Assembly (NCBI GenBank): GCA_002428325.1
Contig: DIVR01000014.1
Coordinates: 67,245-131,244 of the forward strand
Reading direction: 5' to 3'
Length of the DNA stretch: 64,000 nucleotides
Origin: a bacterium UBP4_UBA6127
GTDB lineage: Bacteria > UBP4 > UBA4092
Made by a program: the position numbers and the translations under genes. Positions 32,610 through 41,524 of this stretch are shown piece after piece; position 1 is the stretch's first letter; every line of letters starts with the position of its first letter. The notes under the pieces are model-generated. The model saw only the letters and a program-made list of their open reading frames with translations, was not told where the DNA came from and did no database searches.

Positions 32610-34055
32610 TCAGGGCATCTTAGTAAAAATGATAGGCGGCCCTGCGGGTTCAAAGGGAATAGAGATTTCAGTGATCTGACCTTTTACTCCTGTTATAAAA
32701 TGAACTCTGTAGGTCATATCATAGAGATGGTTAGCCATTTGGAAGATATCATAATGATAATGGTCCAGGGTAAAAACTATCTTATGGAAATGCAGTTTAA
32801 ATCCCCTGCCTTCCATGACGATTTCTAATTTGCCATACCCGGGATTCTCATATATACCTGAATAATCTGATGCTTTATGGGAAGGTTTTGTTCCCTTCAC
32901 CTTTTCCTGTTCCCATAATTTATCCCTGTCTTTCTTTGCCATGGATTTTTTATTCCACTTATCTTGATACCGAAGGTTCCAGTCGGCAGGATTTTCTGTG
33001 ATAAATCGGTCCAGGATGCTCCAGCTTAAGACCTGAGGAAGAGGAGAGACATGTAAGTTATTTAATATGATTATTCCTACTTTAAGTTGGGGGACCAGGG
33101 TCAGTTGAGAGGTGAATCCATCAATGACTCCATTATGAGAAATTACCTGGCTTCCTCTATATGACCGGATGGACCATCCCATCCCATAACAAGGCTGGGT
33201 AAACTCAGGGAAATCCGGTTCTTCAGGTTGAACCACCTGAGGGGTATGCATCTCCTTCAGGGTCTCTGGCAAGATGATTTCAGACTGGCCGGATTTCCCT
33301 TGATTCAGGTGTAGCTGGACCCATAAGAGCATTTCCCGGAGAGATGAATTGATTCCCCCGGCAGGGCAGACCGGTTCCACCGGGCAATAAGGAATCGGAT
33401 ACAGAGTTCCTTTGACCTGAGCATAAGCTACAGCATAGTCTTCATAAGAAAGCATTGATTTGGAGGTGAAATTGGTCCGGTTCATTCCCAGAGGGTTGAG
33501 TATCTTGGCTTGGATATATTCTTCCCAGCTGCATTGGGCCAGATGGCCTACCAGAAAACCGGCCACCATATACATCAAATTAGAATACTGGTATAAAGAC
33601 CTGAAATCCCTGGCAGGTTCCAAATAAGAAAGCCGGGCGACGATTTCTTCTCTGGATAATCCTGCCTGATACCACATCGCATCATGTCTGGATAACCCGG
33701 TCCGATGAGTCAGTAAATCCCGCAGGGTTACTTTTAGGGTGGAACAGGGATCTTTCATCCTGAAAGCTGGATAATACTCCTGAATAGGAATGTCCCACTC
33801 TACCAGTCCCTCATCCACGGCCAGCCCTGCTGAAAAAGAGGTAAAGGACTTGGTGCAGGAGGCAATCGGAAATAGAGTGTCAGGGGTCACATCCAGTTTG
33901 TTTTTGATATCACGATACCCAAACCCCTCTGCCAGTAATACCGAATTATCCTGGATAATACCAATAGCGCATCCCGGCACATTCCATTTGGCTAATGTAC
34001 TCCGGGTTAATTTTCTTAATTCATCCAGATTAAGTTTCGGTTGAATACTGGTCAT
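32610..34055 (-). CDS. Beta-lactamase-fold serine hydrolase with DUF3471-like tail
   Basis: A 481-residue protein of the class C beta-lactamase / penicillin-binding-protein-like hydrolase family. The nucleophile motif S-x-x-K is S66-C-T-K69, the Y-S-N motif follows about 100 residues later in Y-Q-Y-S-N, and H-N-G takes the place of K-T-G near V-I-S-H-N-G-V-I-D-G. The last 100 residues form the separate beta-barrel-like (DUF3471-type) domain often attached to these hydrolases. There is no signal peptide, so it is probably cytoplasmic. Likely an esterase, amidase or peptidase; a resistance role is not implied. The ATG at 34055 follows AAGGAAGAAG. Confidence 0.88.
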   Translation of the reverse strand: MTSIQPKLNLDELRKLTRSTLAKWNVPGCAIGIIQDNSVLLAEGFGYRDIKNKLDVTPDTLFPIASCTKSFTSFSAGLAVDEGLVEWDIPIQEYYPAFRMKDPCSTLKVTLRDLLTHRTGLSRHDAMWYQAGLSREEIVARLSYLEPARDFRSLYQYSNLMYMVAGFLVGHLAQCSWEEYIQAKILNPLGMNRTNFTSKSMLSYEDYAVAYAQVKGTLYPIPYCPVEPVCPAGGINSSLREMLLWVQLHLNQGKSGQSEIILPETLKEMHTPQVVQPEEPDFPEFTQPCYGMGWSIRSYRGSQVISHNGVIDGFTSQLTLVPQLKVGIIILNNLHVSPLPQVLSWSILDRFITENPADWNLRYQDKWNKKSMAKKDRDKLWEQEKVKGTKPSHKASDYSGIYENPGYGKLEIVMEGRGFKLHFHKIVFTLDHYHYDIFQMANHLYDMTYRVHFITGVKGQITEISIPFEPAGPPIIFTKMP

Positions 34056-34296
34056 TCTTCTTCCTTTGATAGCGTTCCATTTATCATAATACAATATTCC
34101 AATTAGGCGTAATCTCAGTTTTCTTAAAGTAGGTTGTCAGTCTACTCTTTGCCTTGGTTTTCACTAACATAACAGGAAATGGCTAAATTATTTACAATCA
34201 CTTGATTATTATTACTTAATGATTCTGTGGTTGATATGAGCTATAGGGCCTTTGGATAATCTATAGATGAGAACCATTCTTAAATAGATAAATGGG

Positions 34297-34312
34297 TTTG
34301 ACAGCCGTCAAA
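34297..34312. repeat. Dispersed palindrome, copy 3 (TTTGACAGCCGTCAAA)
   Basis: Sixteen bases with one central mispair; centre 49 bases from copy 4 in the divergent region between the serine hydrolase and the HI0933-type gene. Confidence 0.85.
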
Positions 34313-34343
34313 ATCATAACTCTTTTATTTTCAGTCTATAGAG

Positions 34344-34363
34344 TTTTTGACAGCTGTCAAAAA
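34344..34363. repeat. Dispersed palindrome, copy 4 (TTTTTGACAGCTGTCAAAAA)
   Basis: A perfect 20-base palindrome, the longest perfect copy in the window. It ends six bases before a strong hairpin at 34370-34396. Confidence 0.93.
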
Positions 34364-34369
34364 TTAAAG

Positions 34370-34396
34370 CCTACCATGCCAGAATGGCATGGTAGG
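34370..34396. other. Perfect 11-bp hairpin in the leader of the HI0933-type gene
   Basis: CCTACCATGCC (34370-34380), loop AGAAT, GGCATGGTAGG (34386-34396). On the minus strand it is followed by CTTTAATTTTT and could end transcription coming from the right; on the plus strand no T run follows, so there it would be a leader hairpin 57 bases before the ATG. Confidence 0.65.
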
Positions 34397-34452
34397 TGGT
34401 AATTATCATTCTCAGAGGGAAGCAAGAATTCCCTATGATATGATATGAATTG

Positions 34453-35646
34453 ATGGATGCAGAAACCGTAATAAAATGCGATGTAATTATCTTGGGTGCT
34501 GGAGCGGCCGGGCTGTTTTGTGGAATTGAAGCCGGAAAAAGAGGCCGGAAAGTAATCCTTCTGGAACATAATTCCCGGCCCGGGAAGAAAATCCTTATCT
34601 CCGGAGGGGGGCGATGCAATTTTACCAACCTTGGAGCTTCTCCTGCCCATTATCTTTCTGACAACCCATCCTTTTGTATTTCTGCCTTAAAAAGATACCC
34701 TCCCCAAACCTTCATAAAACAGATGGAAAAATGGGGGATCCCTTATCATGAAAAGAAACTGGGACAACTGTTTTGTGACCGGTCTTCGGATGACCTTCTG
34801 GAGTGCCTGCTCCATGAGGTAAGACAATACGGAGTGGAAATTCTCACGGAGGTTCATCCTACCCGGGTAGTCAAAGAAGATAATCTCTATATTACCAAGA
34901 CAGATAAAGGTCTTTTTCATTCTTCCTCTCTGGTGTTAGCGACGGGGGGATTATCTCTCCCTAAATCCGGAGCCTCTGATCTGGGTTATAAGATAGCTGC
35001 CGAACTGGGACATACCCTTATTCCTCCCCGGCCAGCCCTGGTCCCATTACTTTGGGGAGCTGAAGACTCAGCTCGATTTGATGGAATGGCTGGAGTCTCT
35101 CTGGAAGTGAAAGCCCAAGTCGGTAAAACCATATTCAGGGAAAACCTGTTATTTACTCATAAGGGACTCAGCGGTCCTGCTATCTTACAAATTTCTTCTT
35201 ATTGGAAAGAAGGAGAGCCTCTCTGGATAAATTTCTGTCCTGAATATCCTATGGGTGACTGGTTGATTGAGCAGAAACAACGAAAACCTTCTCTGGAATT
35301 AAAAACCCTTCTAAATCAACATTTACCGGAAAGGCTGGCCCGCCGGTGGTGTGAGGTGTATCATTCTTCAAAACCCCTTGGTGACTGTAAAGATAAACAA
35401 TTGAGATCTTTAGGAGAGACTCTGAACCGATGGAAGTTTATTCCGGCTGGAACAGAAGGGTTTGTCCGAGCTGAAGTGACTCGGGGAGGCTTGAATACCC
35501 GGGAATTCTCTTCAAAAACTATGGAATCCCAATGCTCTCGGGGGGTATATGCCATTGGTGAAATCCTGGATGTTACCGGCTGGCTGGGGGGATATAACTT
35601 CCAATGGGCCTGGTCCTCCGGTTGGGCTGCCGGTAATGCCCTTTAG
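34453..35646 (+). CDS. HI0933/YhiN-family FAD-dependent oxidoreductase
   Basis: A 397-residue flavoprotein. The N-terminal dinucleotide fold has G-A-G-A-A-G near residue 16, the family signature P-G-K-K-I-L-I-S-G-G-G-R-C-N-F-T-N follows, and the C terminus has the second FAD contact G-E-I-L-D-V-T-G-W-L-G-G-Y-N-F-Q-W-A-W-S-S-G. These proteins (YhiN, BaiN) are predicted reductases; some act on unsaturated steroid-like substrates but most have no known role. No ribosome site is seen before the ATG at 34453; a TTG directly before it adds one residue. Confidence 0.92.
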   Translation: MDAETVIKCDVIILGAGAAGLFCGIEAGKRGRKVILLEHNSRPGKKILISGGGRCNFTNLGASPAHYLSDNPSFCISALKRYPPQTFIKQMEKWGIPYHEKKLGQLFCDRSSDDLLECLLHEVRQYGVEILTEVHPTRVVKEDNLYITKTDKGLFHSSSLVLATGGLSLPKSGASDLGYKIAAELGHTLIPPRPALVPLLWGAEDSARFDGMAGVSLEVKAQVGKTIFRENLLFTHKGLSGPAILQISSYWKEGEPLWINFCPEYPMGDWLIEQKQRKPSLELKTLLNQHLPERLARRWCEVYHSSKPLGDCKDKQLRSLGETLNRWKFIPAGTEGFVRAEVTRGGLNTREFSSKTMESQCSRGVYAIGEILDVTGWLGGYNFQWAWSSGWAAGNAL

Positions 35647-35779
35647 TTAGTTACCTTACCTTTCATTGGCTAAAATTAATGGCTTTATCTTAATTATGAT
35701 ATAGAATTAGAAATGAGTGAGTAGACTTAACTCTATTTCTAGGGGGCAGTATCTGACAGCCACAAAGATAAACCCTTCT

Positions 35780-38700
35780 ATGCTGTTGAGGTATTCAAAA
35801 AGAATACTCCTGTGGGTATTTATTTTTCTATCTATAGGTATTTGTGTGGTGGGGTATGTTTCCTATGCCTCTTTGAACCGGCAGATAAGAATCTCCCAGG
35901 AAAATGAACTGGAAGCTATTTCTAACCTCAAAAAGAATCAAATCCTTAATTGGCGGTCTGAACGACTTGGAGATGCCCAGGTGATTCGGGAAAATTCCAT
36001 TGTTGCTAAAGTTTACAGCCAATATCTCGAAACCCATTCTCCTGTTGTTCATAATGATCTCATCAGATGGATGGATTCTCTTATCAAGAATTATGGTTAT
36101 TCTGAAGTAGTATTACTGGACCGCAAGGGTGAAATTCAATTAATACGTGGGACTCTTGATAAGAGTATAGGGCCCGAAATTTTTAGTAGTATTCTCTCAT
36201 CCATCTCATCCGGTCATGTAGTATTCGGTAATTTTCATTATGGGAATATAAATAAAATCCATATAGACCTAATTGTCCCATTAGTAAAACAAGATGGACC
36301 TAATCTGATTTCATCTGGCGCAATCCTATTAAGAATTGACCCGAATCAATTTCTTTATCCCTTGATTCAAAGTTGGCCGACTCCCAGTAAAACGGCTGAA
36401 ACGCTTCTGATAACCAAAGAAGGAAACGATGTTTTGTTCCTGAATGAATTAAGGCACCGCAAAAACACTGCGCTGCGTTTAAAAATACCGATGAAAATAA
36501 TGGATTTGCCTGCTGTCAGGGCTATCAATGGCGAGAAGGGAATTGTTGAAGGGAAAGACTATCGAGGGGTCAATGTCGTTGCCTATATAGACCAGATTCC
36601 AGGGACATCCTGGTGTATGGTGGCAAAAGTGGATAGGAATGAAAATTTTGCCCCCATTCGGACTCTTGGAATAACCGTCCTAATCATAGTCTTCCTGATG
36701 TTGGTAGGAGCTGCTGGAATTGTCTATCTGTTTTTGAAAAAACAGGAAGAAGACTGGCTTCGGCATCAGTATCAGGATGTTAAAGAGCGTGAGTTGTTGT
36801 TGGAAAAATATGAAATACTCAGCCGGTATGCCAATGATATGATTCTTCTGCTGGACGAGAATCTATTTATCCTGGAGGCCAATGAAAAAGCACTGGAAAT
36901 ATACGGATATTCCAGGGACACATTTGTCGGGATGAATGCAGCCTCTTTGAGGCCTGAAGAACTGCGGAATTCTATCTCAAAGGCCATTCAATTGATGGAC
37001 TCTGAAAATACGGCTATTTATGAGACAGCCCATATAAAAGCCAATGGGAGTCCCTTCCCGGTAGAGGTCAGCGGGCGTAAATTTACCAAAGAAGGGGAAA
37101 TCTTCTATCAGTTGATTATCAGGGATATTAGTGAACGGAAAGAATCGGAGAAAAAAATACTTGAATCGGAAGCCCGGTTTCGGGCTATCTATGAAAATGT
37201 CATGGAAGGAGTCATTTTGTTGGAAGGGGAGCATTTCCTGGAAGTAAACCCCCGAGGTTCTCAGATTCTTGGGTATACCCGGGAGGAATTGATTGGGAAA
37301 ACACCTATGGATATTTGTCCTCCCCAACAGATTGATGGATCTGAATCGATTGGGAAAATGAAAGAATTAATAAAAAGGGTTTACCAGGGTGAATTCTTGC
37401 ATTTTGAATGGGAAGCAATAAAGCCGGAGGGGGTTTTAACTGAACTGGATATTAGCAGCAGCCGAGTAATAATTGGCGATAAGATGTATTTACTAGCTGT
37501 TTTTAAGGATATATCTAGTTTGAAGAAAACAGCGGATAGATGGACAAAGATTAATGAATGCTTCCTGAAGTTCCAAGCAAATCCTTTGGAAAATATTCAT
37601 TCTCTTATCCATCTGTGTGGTGAAGTTTTTAAGGCGGACATGGTGGTATATAACAGGTTGGTGGGAGATGAATTAAGGACCTTAAGCCATTGGAATATGC
37701 CTGAAGATTATATTCCGGTAGTTGCTACGAAGGGATTGATCTGCCACGATGTGATGGCTGGGGAGGGGGCTTTTCCCTTATTAGTTTCTCACTTAGCCGA
37801 CTCTAAATATGCCGCTCTGGATCCCAATATTAAGAAACAGGGTTTTCAAACCTATTATGGTAAAGCTATCCAGGCAGATGAAAGGAATGTTGGAACTCTT
37901 TGCCTGTTTTTTCGACGTGATTTTCAACCCGATGTGGAAGATGAAAAACTGTTAGGTATTTTTGCTTCAGCCATTAGCACAGAGGACCAGCGGAGAATAA
38001 TCCTGGATGAACTTCATGATAATGAGTCTCTGTTGAGAAATGTCCTGGAAACCTTACCGGTGGGTGTTTGGTTCGCTGATAAAGAAGGGAATTTGATTCT
38101 GGCCAATCAGGCAGGAATAGATATCTGGGGAGGCTATAGATATGTCGGCAAAGAAGGGTATGGAAACTTTAAGGGATGGTGGCCGGATACAGGAGAGCAG
38201 ATTAAAGAGGAAGAATGGTCCTTGTATCGAACTATAAACAGTGGAAAAAGTATTCTGGGGGAAATCATTAAAATTGAAGCTTTTGATGGGCAAATCAAAA
38301 CTATCATTAATTCGTCTGTGCCTATCCGAAATTTGCAGGGAGAACAGATGGGGGCTATTGTCGTTAATCAGGATATCACCCGACTACAGAAGGCTGAAAC
38401 AGATTTAGAAATTCAGCTGGAGCATATGAAAGCCCTAAGAACAATCGACCAGACTATCACCGGCAGTGTGGACATGCAGGTCAATTTATCCTTAATTGTC
38501 CGGGAGACTATACGCCAGTTGAAAGTGGATGCGGTAGATATCCTTTTATATAATCCCACCATACAAAGATTGGAGTTTGTGGTAGGGGAAGGATTCCAAA
38601 CGGCCAGTCTCAAGCGAACTCGTTTACGGTTTGGTGATGGGTTTGCGGGAATTGCTGCCTTGGAGCGGCATCTGGTCAGTGTTTATGATTTGGACCAGCG

Positions 38701-39499
38701 GCCTGAGGTATTTAAGGAATCGCCTTCTTTTAGCCGGGAGGGATTTCATTGTTACCATGGGATTCCCTTGATTGCCAAGGGCCAGGTGAAAGGAGTCATG
38801 GAGTTATTCCATCGGCAGGATTTTACTCCCGATCCAAACTGGCTGGAATTCCTGGATGCGCTGGCAACCCAGACCGCTATTGCCATTGATAGTGCCTCCC
38901 TTTTTGAAAATATCGAGCGTTCCCGGCTGGAACTGATGATGGCATATGAATCGACCCTGGAAGGCTGGTCTCGGGCCCTGGATTTAAGAGATAAAGAGAC
39001 TGAAGGCCATACCCAGAGAGTAACCCTGATGACAGTCCAATTGGCTGAGAGAATGGGATTTGAAGGCCAGAAGATGATGGGTATCCGGAGGGGAGCCCTT
39101 CTGCATGATATTGGTAAGATGGGTGTGCCAGACCAGATTCTTCATAAACCGGGACCCCTGAATGATGAAGAATGGGTCATCATGAAAAAGCATCCTGTTT
39201 TTGCCTTTGAGATGCTGGCGCCGATACAATACTTGAAAGAAGCGATTGAAATCCCCTATTGCCATCATGAAAAATGGGATGGAACAGGATATCCCAGGGG
39301 TTTGAAGGGCGAGATGATACCTCTGCCGGCCAGAATATTTGCGGTGATTGATGTTTGGGATGCTCTCAGTTCTGACCGTCCTTACCGGAAGGCTTGGACT
39401 CATGAAAAGGTCATGGCCCACATTCAAGAGCAGTCCGGAACCCATTTTGACCCGGCGGTGGTGGAGGCCTTTTTTGAGTTAATGAAGGATAGTTCTTAA
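35780..39499 (+). CDS. Membrane multi-sensor HD-GYP phosphodiesterase
   Basis: About 1239 residues. A helix near residues 7-29 and another near 295-320 frame an extracytoplasmic sensor domain of about 265 residues. Inside: PAS, PAS, a GAF domain, PAS, a second GAF domain, and a C-terminal HD-GYP domain with H-D-I-G-K at 1109-1113 and H-H-E-K-W-D-G-T-G-Y-P ending at P1172. HD-GYP domains break down cyclic di-GMP (some act on cGAMP). The protein therefore links at least one outside signal and up to five inside ones to second-messenger breakdown. No GGDEF protein is in the window. Start uncertain: a GTG at 35717 adds 21 residues, and neither has a clear ribosome site. Confidence 0.9.
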   Translation: MLLRYSKRILLWVFIFLSIGICVVGYVSYASLNRQIRISQENELEAISNLKKNQILNWRSERLGDAQVIRENSIVAKVYSQYLETHSPVVHNDLIRWMDSLIKNYGYSEVVLLDRKGEIQLIRGTLDKSIGPEIFSSILSSISSGHVVFGNFHYGNINKIHIDLIVPLVKQDGPNLISSGAILLRIDPNQFLYPLIQSWPTPSKTAETLLITKEGNDVLFLNELRHRKNTALRLKIPMKIMDLPAVRAINGEKGIVEGKDYRGVNVVAYIDQIPGTSWCMVAKVDRNENFAPIRTLGITVLIIVFLMLVGAAGIVYLFLKKQEEDWLRHQYQDVKERELLLEKYEILSRYANDMILLLDENLFILEANEKALEIYGYSRDTFVGMNAASLRPEELRNSISKAIQLMDSENTAIYETAHIKANGSPFPVEVSGRKFTKEGEIFYQLIIRDISERKESEKKILESEARFRAIYENVMEGVILLEGEHFLEVNPRGSQILGYTREELIGKTPMDICPPQQIDGSESIGKMKELIKRVYQGEFLHFEWEAIKPEGVLTELDISSSRVIIGDKMYLLAVFKDISSLKKTADRWTKINECFLKFQANPLENIHSLIHLCGEVFKADMVVYNRLVGDELRTLSHWNMPEDYIPVVATKGLICHDVMAGEGAFPLLVSHLADSKYAALDPNIKKQGFQTYYGKAIQADERNVGTLCLFFRRDFQPDVEDEKLLGIFASAISTEDQRRIILDELHDNESLLRNVLETLPVGVWFADKEGNLILANQAGIDIWGGYRYVGKEGYGNFKGWWPDTGEQIKEEEWSLYRTINSGKSILGEIIKIEAFDGQIKTIINSSVPIRNLQGEQMGAIVVNQDITRLQKAETDLEIQLEHMKALRTIDQTITGSVDMQVNLSLIVRETIRQLKVDAVDILLYNPTIQRLEFVVGEGFQTASLKRTRLRFGDGFAGIAALERHLVSVYDLDQRPEVFKESPSFSREGFHCYHGIPLIAKGQVKGVMELFHRQDFTPDPNWLEFLDALATQTAIAIDSASLFENIERSRLELMMAYESTLEGWSRALDLRDKETEGHTQRVTLMTVQLAERMGFEGQKMMGIRRGALLHDIGKMGVPDQILHKPGPLNDEEWVIMKKHPVFAFEMLAPIQYLKEAIEIPYCHHEKWDGTGYPRGLKGEMIPLPARIFAVIDVWDALSSDRPYRKAWTHEKVMAHIQEQSGTHFDPAVVEAFFELMKDSS

Positions 39500-39513
39500 C
39501 AATTTTTGATGGA

Positions 39514-40335
39514 TCATGATGATTTCTTTTTCTTTACCGCCTGGCCTGCTTTCCGATTTAAATATTCAATCAACCGGGGGGAGAGTTTGTTGAGAAAATT
39601 TAGTATTTTAGCCCGAAAGGTCAGGGTGATTTCCCAGGTGCCTGGTTTTTGGATGGCTTTCACAATCGCCTCAGCAATAATCTCCGGGGGTATTAATCTT
39701 ACTAAAGGATGGCCTTCCCGATAGGTAGTGTATCCTGCCTGGTCAAAAAATCCAGTATCTACCGCCGGGGGATTAATCACAGTAACCCGGATGGGGATTC
39801 CTGCTTTCAACATTTCGGCTCTCAGTGAATCAGATAAACCAATCAGTCCGTATTTGGAGGCGCAATAAGCGGTTAATTGTGGAAATGCTCTTCTGCCTGC
39901 CACTGAGGAGATATTGAGGATATGCCCATATCCCTGCTGTTTCATGAAGGGTATCGCTGCCCGGCATAAATAAAGGGGACCCAGCAAGTTAGTCTGAATG
40001 ACCTTTTCTATCTCTTCTTTGGAAGTATCTTCAATTGATTTAAAAAGCCCGATCCCTGCATTATTAATGAGGATATCGACTTTCCCATATTGCTCAATGA
40101 CAGCTCCCACGGCTCTTTCACAGCTCATTTCATCCCGGATATCCATGGGGCAGATGAGGGTCTTGATACCATATCCCCCTTTGAGTTCTTCAGCCAATTG
40201 ACCCAGCTTATCCGGAGAACGGGAGATAAGAATCAATACGGCCCCTTCCTTTGCCAGGGCATGAGCGGTGGCTTTCCCAATCCCCCCGGTAGCACCGGTT
40301 AAAATGATGGTCTTATCTTTTATGGATTTTTTCAA
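39514..40335 (-). CDS. Short-chain dehydrogenase/reductase
   Basis: A 273-residue classical SDR with cofactor loop T-G-A-T-G-G-I-G near residue 13, N-N-A-G near 91, the catalytic serine in I-S-S-V-A-G and the Y157-x3-K161 pair in T-A-Y-C-A-S-K-Y-G. It should oxidise or reduce an alcohol/ketone with NAD(P)H. The lysine-rich C-terminal tail after a hydrophobic R-L-I-E-Y-L-N-R segment resembles SDRs that associate with membranes. Substrate unknown. It is convergent with the HD-GYP sensor, only 14 bases apart. Confidence 0.92.
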   Translation of the reverse strand: MKKSIKDKTIILTGATGGIGKATAHALAKEGAVLILISRSPDKLGQLAEELKGGYGIKTLICPMDIRDEMSCERAVGAVIEQYGKVDILINNAGIGLFKSIEDTSKEEIEKVIQTNLLGPLYLCRAAIPFMKQQGYGHILNISSVAGRRAFPQLTAYCASKYGLIGLSDSLRAEMLKAGIPIRVTVINPPAVDTGFFDQAGYTTYREGHPLVRLIPPEIIAEAIVKAIQKPGTWEITLTFRAKILNFLNKLSPRLIEYLNRKAGQAVKKKKSS

Positions 40336-40958
40336 GGGTATCCCCTTCGCTAAATGTTCTATTACCCAATTAACAATAATTTCAAAATGATAATTCCCCG
40401 GAAATACTCAAACCTTCCTTTGAAATTGTCTCATTATATAGCTTTTGGCCGGATACTCTCCATAAAAAAGAAGTTTATTCCATATAACTGTCTAATATTT
40501 ATGAGCCACCCCCTGAATTATCCGGAGAAATAGGAATTATTCCGAGAATAGCAATGAGTGTCTCAGAATTCGTAACGAAGAAGAGACGGAGTGTCTCAGA
40601 CCTGCTCCGTTAAGGGTCCGTTTGGGGGCTGTAAAGGCGGCGAAATAATTCTCGGAAAGGTTCCTGGAATCGAGAAAGAAAAAAGGGGGAGGAAAGGGAT
40701 AAAAAAAGAGTGGGTGGAGGTCTATGGGTTTTTGCGCTCCCTGGAAAGGGAAATTCGGGTTTAATCCCAAGTAAATGCACGCCTCCTGGAAGACCAGGAT
40801 GTTTGATTGAAGACTCATCCACCCAAATAGTATTTTCAGATTTTTCAGGGGGATTGTCAACAGTTTTTTTTAATCAACAGGATGCAATTTTATTGAATGA
40901 AAACGGGTTCTGGGTTATGATTTCAAAAACACACCTAAGAAGAATCAAACCTAAAATT
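40336..40958. other. 623-base gene-free stretch before pyrR
   Basis: Holds a copy of repeat family B at 40586-40610, a possible decayed partial copy at 40555-40577, and a small TCCTGG/CCAGGA hairpin at about 40782-40801. A plus-strand frame runs through it into pyrR, but its sequence up to 40950 is unlike PyrR and I treat it as untranslated. No match to the PyrR-binding consensus of Firmicute pyr leaders was seen, and no clear promoter. Confidence 0.5.
40586..40610. repeat. Palindromic repeat family B, copy 2
   Basis: Arms ACGGAG (40586-40591) and CTCCGT (40605-40610) around a 13-base centre; the whole 25-base unit matches 4291-4315 at 22 positions. Confidence 0.75.
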
Positions 40959-41510
40959 ATGACCTGGAATTTAAAACGAAAAATTATGGATGAGGCGGAG
41001 ATTGCCCGCCGAATGGAACGTATGACTTATGAAATACGGGAAATTCATCCCAATCCCCAAAACCTGTTGCTGGTTGGGATAAGGACCCGGGGCGTCTATC
41101 TGGCGGAACGGTTGAAAATCAATCTGGATGAAGCCTATAGCAGTTCAGTCCCGCTGGGAGCGGTGGATATTACCTTATATCGGGATGACCTGTCCCGGCT
41201 GGATTACTCGCCAGTGGTCAAGGATACCGAACTTCCTTTTGATATCGATGATAAAAATATCCTGCTGGTAGATGATGTGCTTTATACCGGGAGGACTATC
41301 CGGGCAGCCATGGATGTCATCTTTGATTTTGGCCGGCCCAAATCCATCCAGCTGGCTGTGTTGGTGGACAGAGGCCACCGGGAGTTGCCGATTCAGGCGG
41401 ATTTTGTGGGGAAAAAAGTCCCTACAGCATCCAGCGAGCAGGTTCAGGTGAAACTGACAGAAGCCGATGCGGTCGATGAAGTAGTTATTTTGGAACAAAC
41501 CCAACCCTGA
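40959..41510 (+). CDS. pyrR: Bifunctional PyrR: pyr attenuator protein / uracil phosphoribosyltransferase
   Basis: A 183-residue type I phosphoribosyltransferase of normal PyrR length. The PRPP loop V-D-D-V-L-Y-T-G-R-T is at 104-113, and G-I-R-T-R-G-V near 47 and D-R-G-H-R-E-L-P near 137 are PyrR signatures. It senses UMP and in many bacteria binds pyr leader RNA; here no leader element was recognised, so control could be on another transcript. It heads pyrR-pyrB-pyrC, 14 bases from pyrB. Start uncertain among ATG at 40917, 40959 and 40986; I use 40959 for family length. Confidence 0.93.
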   Translation: MTWNLKRKIMDEAEIARRMERMTYEIREIHPNPQNLLLVGIRTRGVYLAERLKINLDEAYSSSVPLGAVDITLYRDDLSRLDYSPVVKDTELPFDIDDKNILLVDDVLYTGRTIRAAMDVIFDFGRPKSIQLAVLVDRGHRELPIQADFVGKKVPTASSEQVQVKLTEADAVDEVVILEQTQP

Positions 41511-41524
41511 CAGGTATAAATAAT

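Noticed and set aside
40710..40950. N-terminal extension of the pyrR frame
   Set aside because: The added sequence is Pro/Gly-rich, has no PyrR similarity, and lies over the gap next to a palindromic repeat; family length fits a start near 40959.
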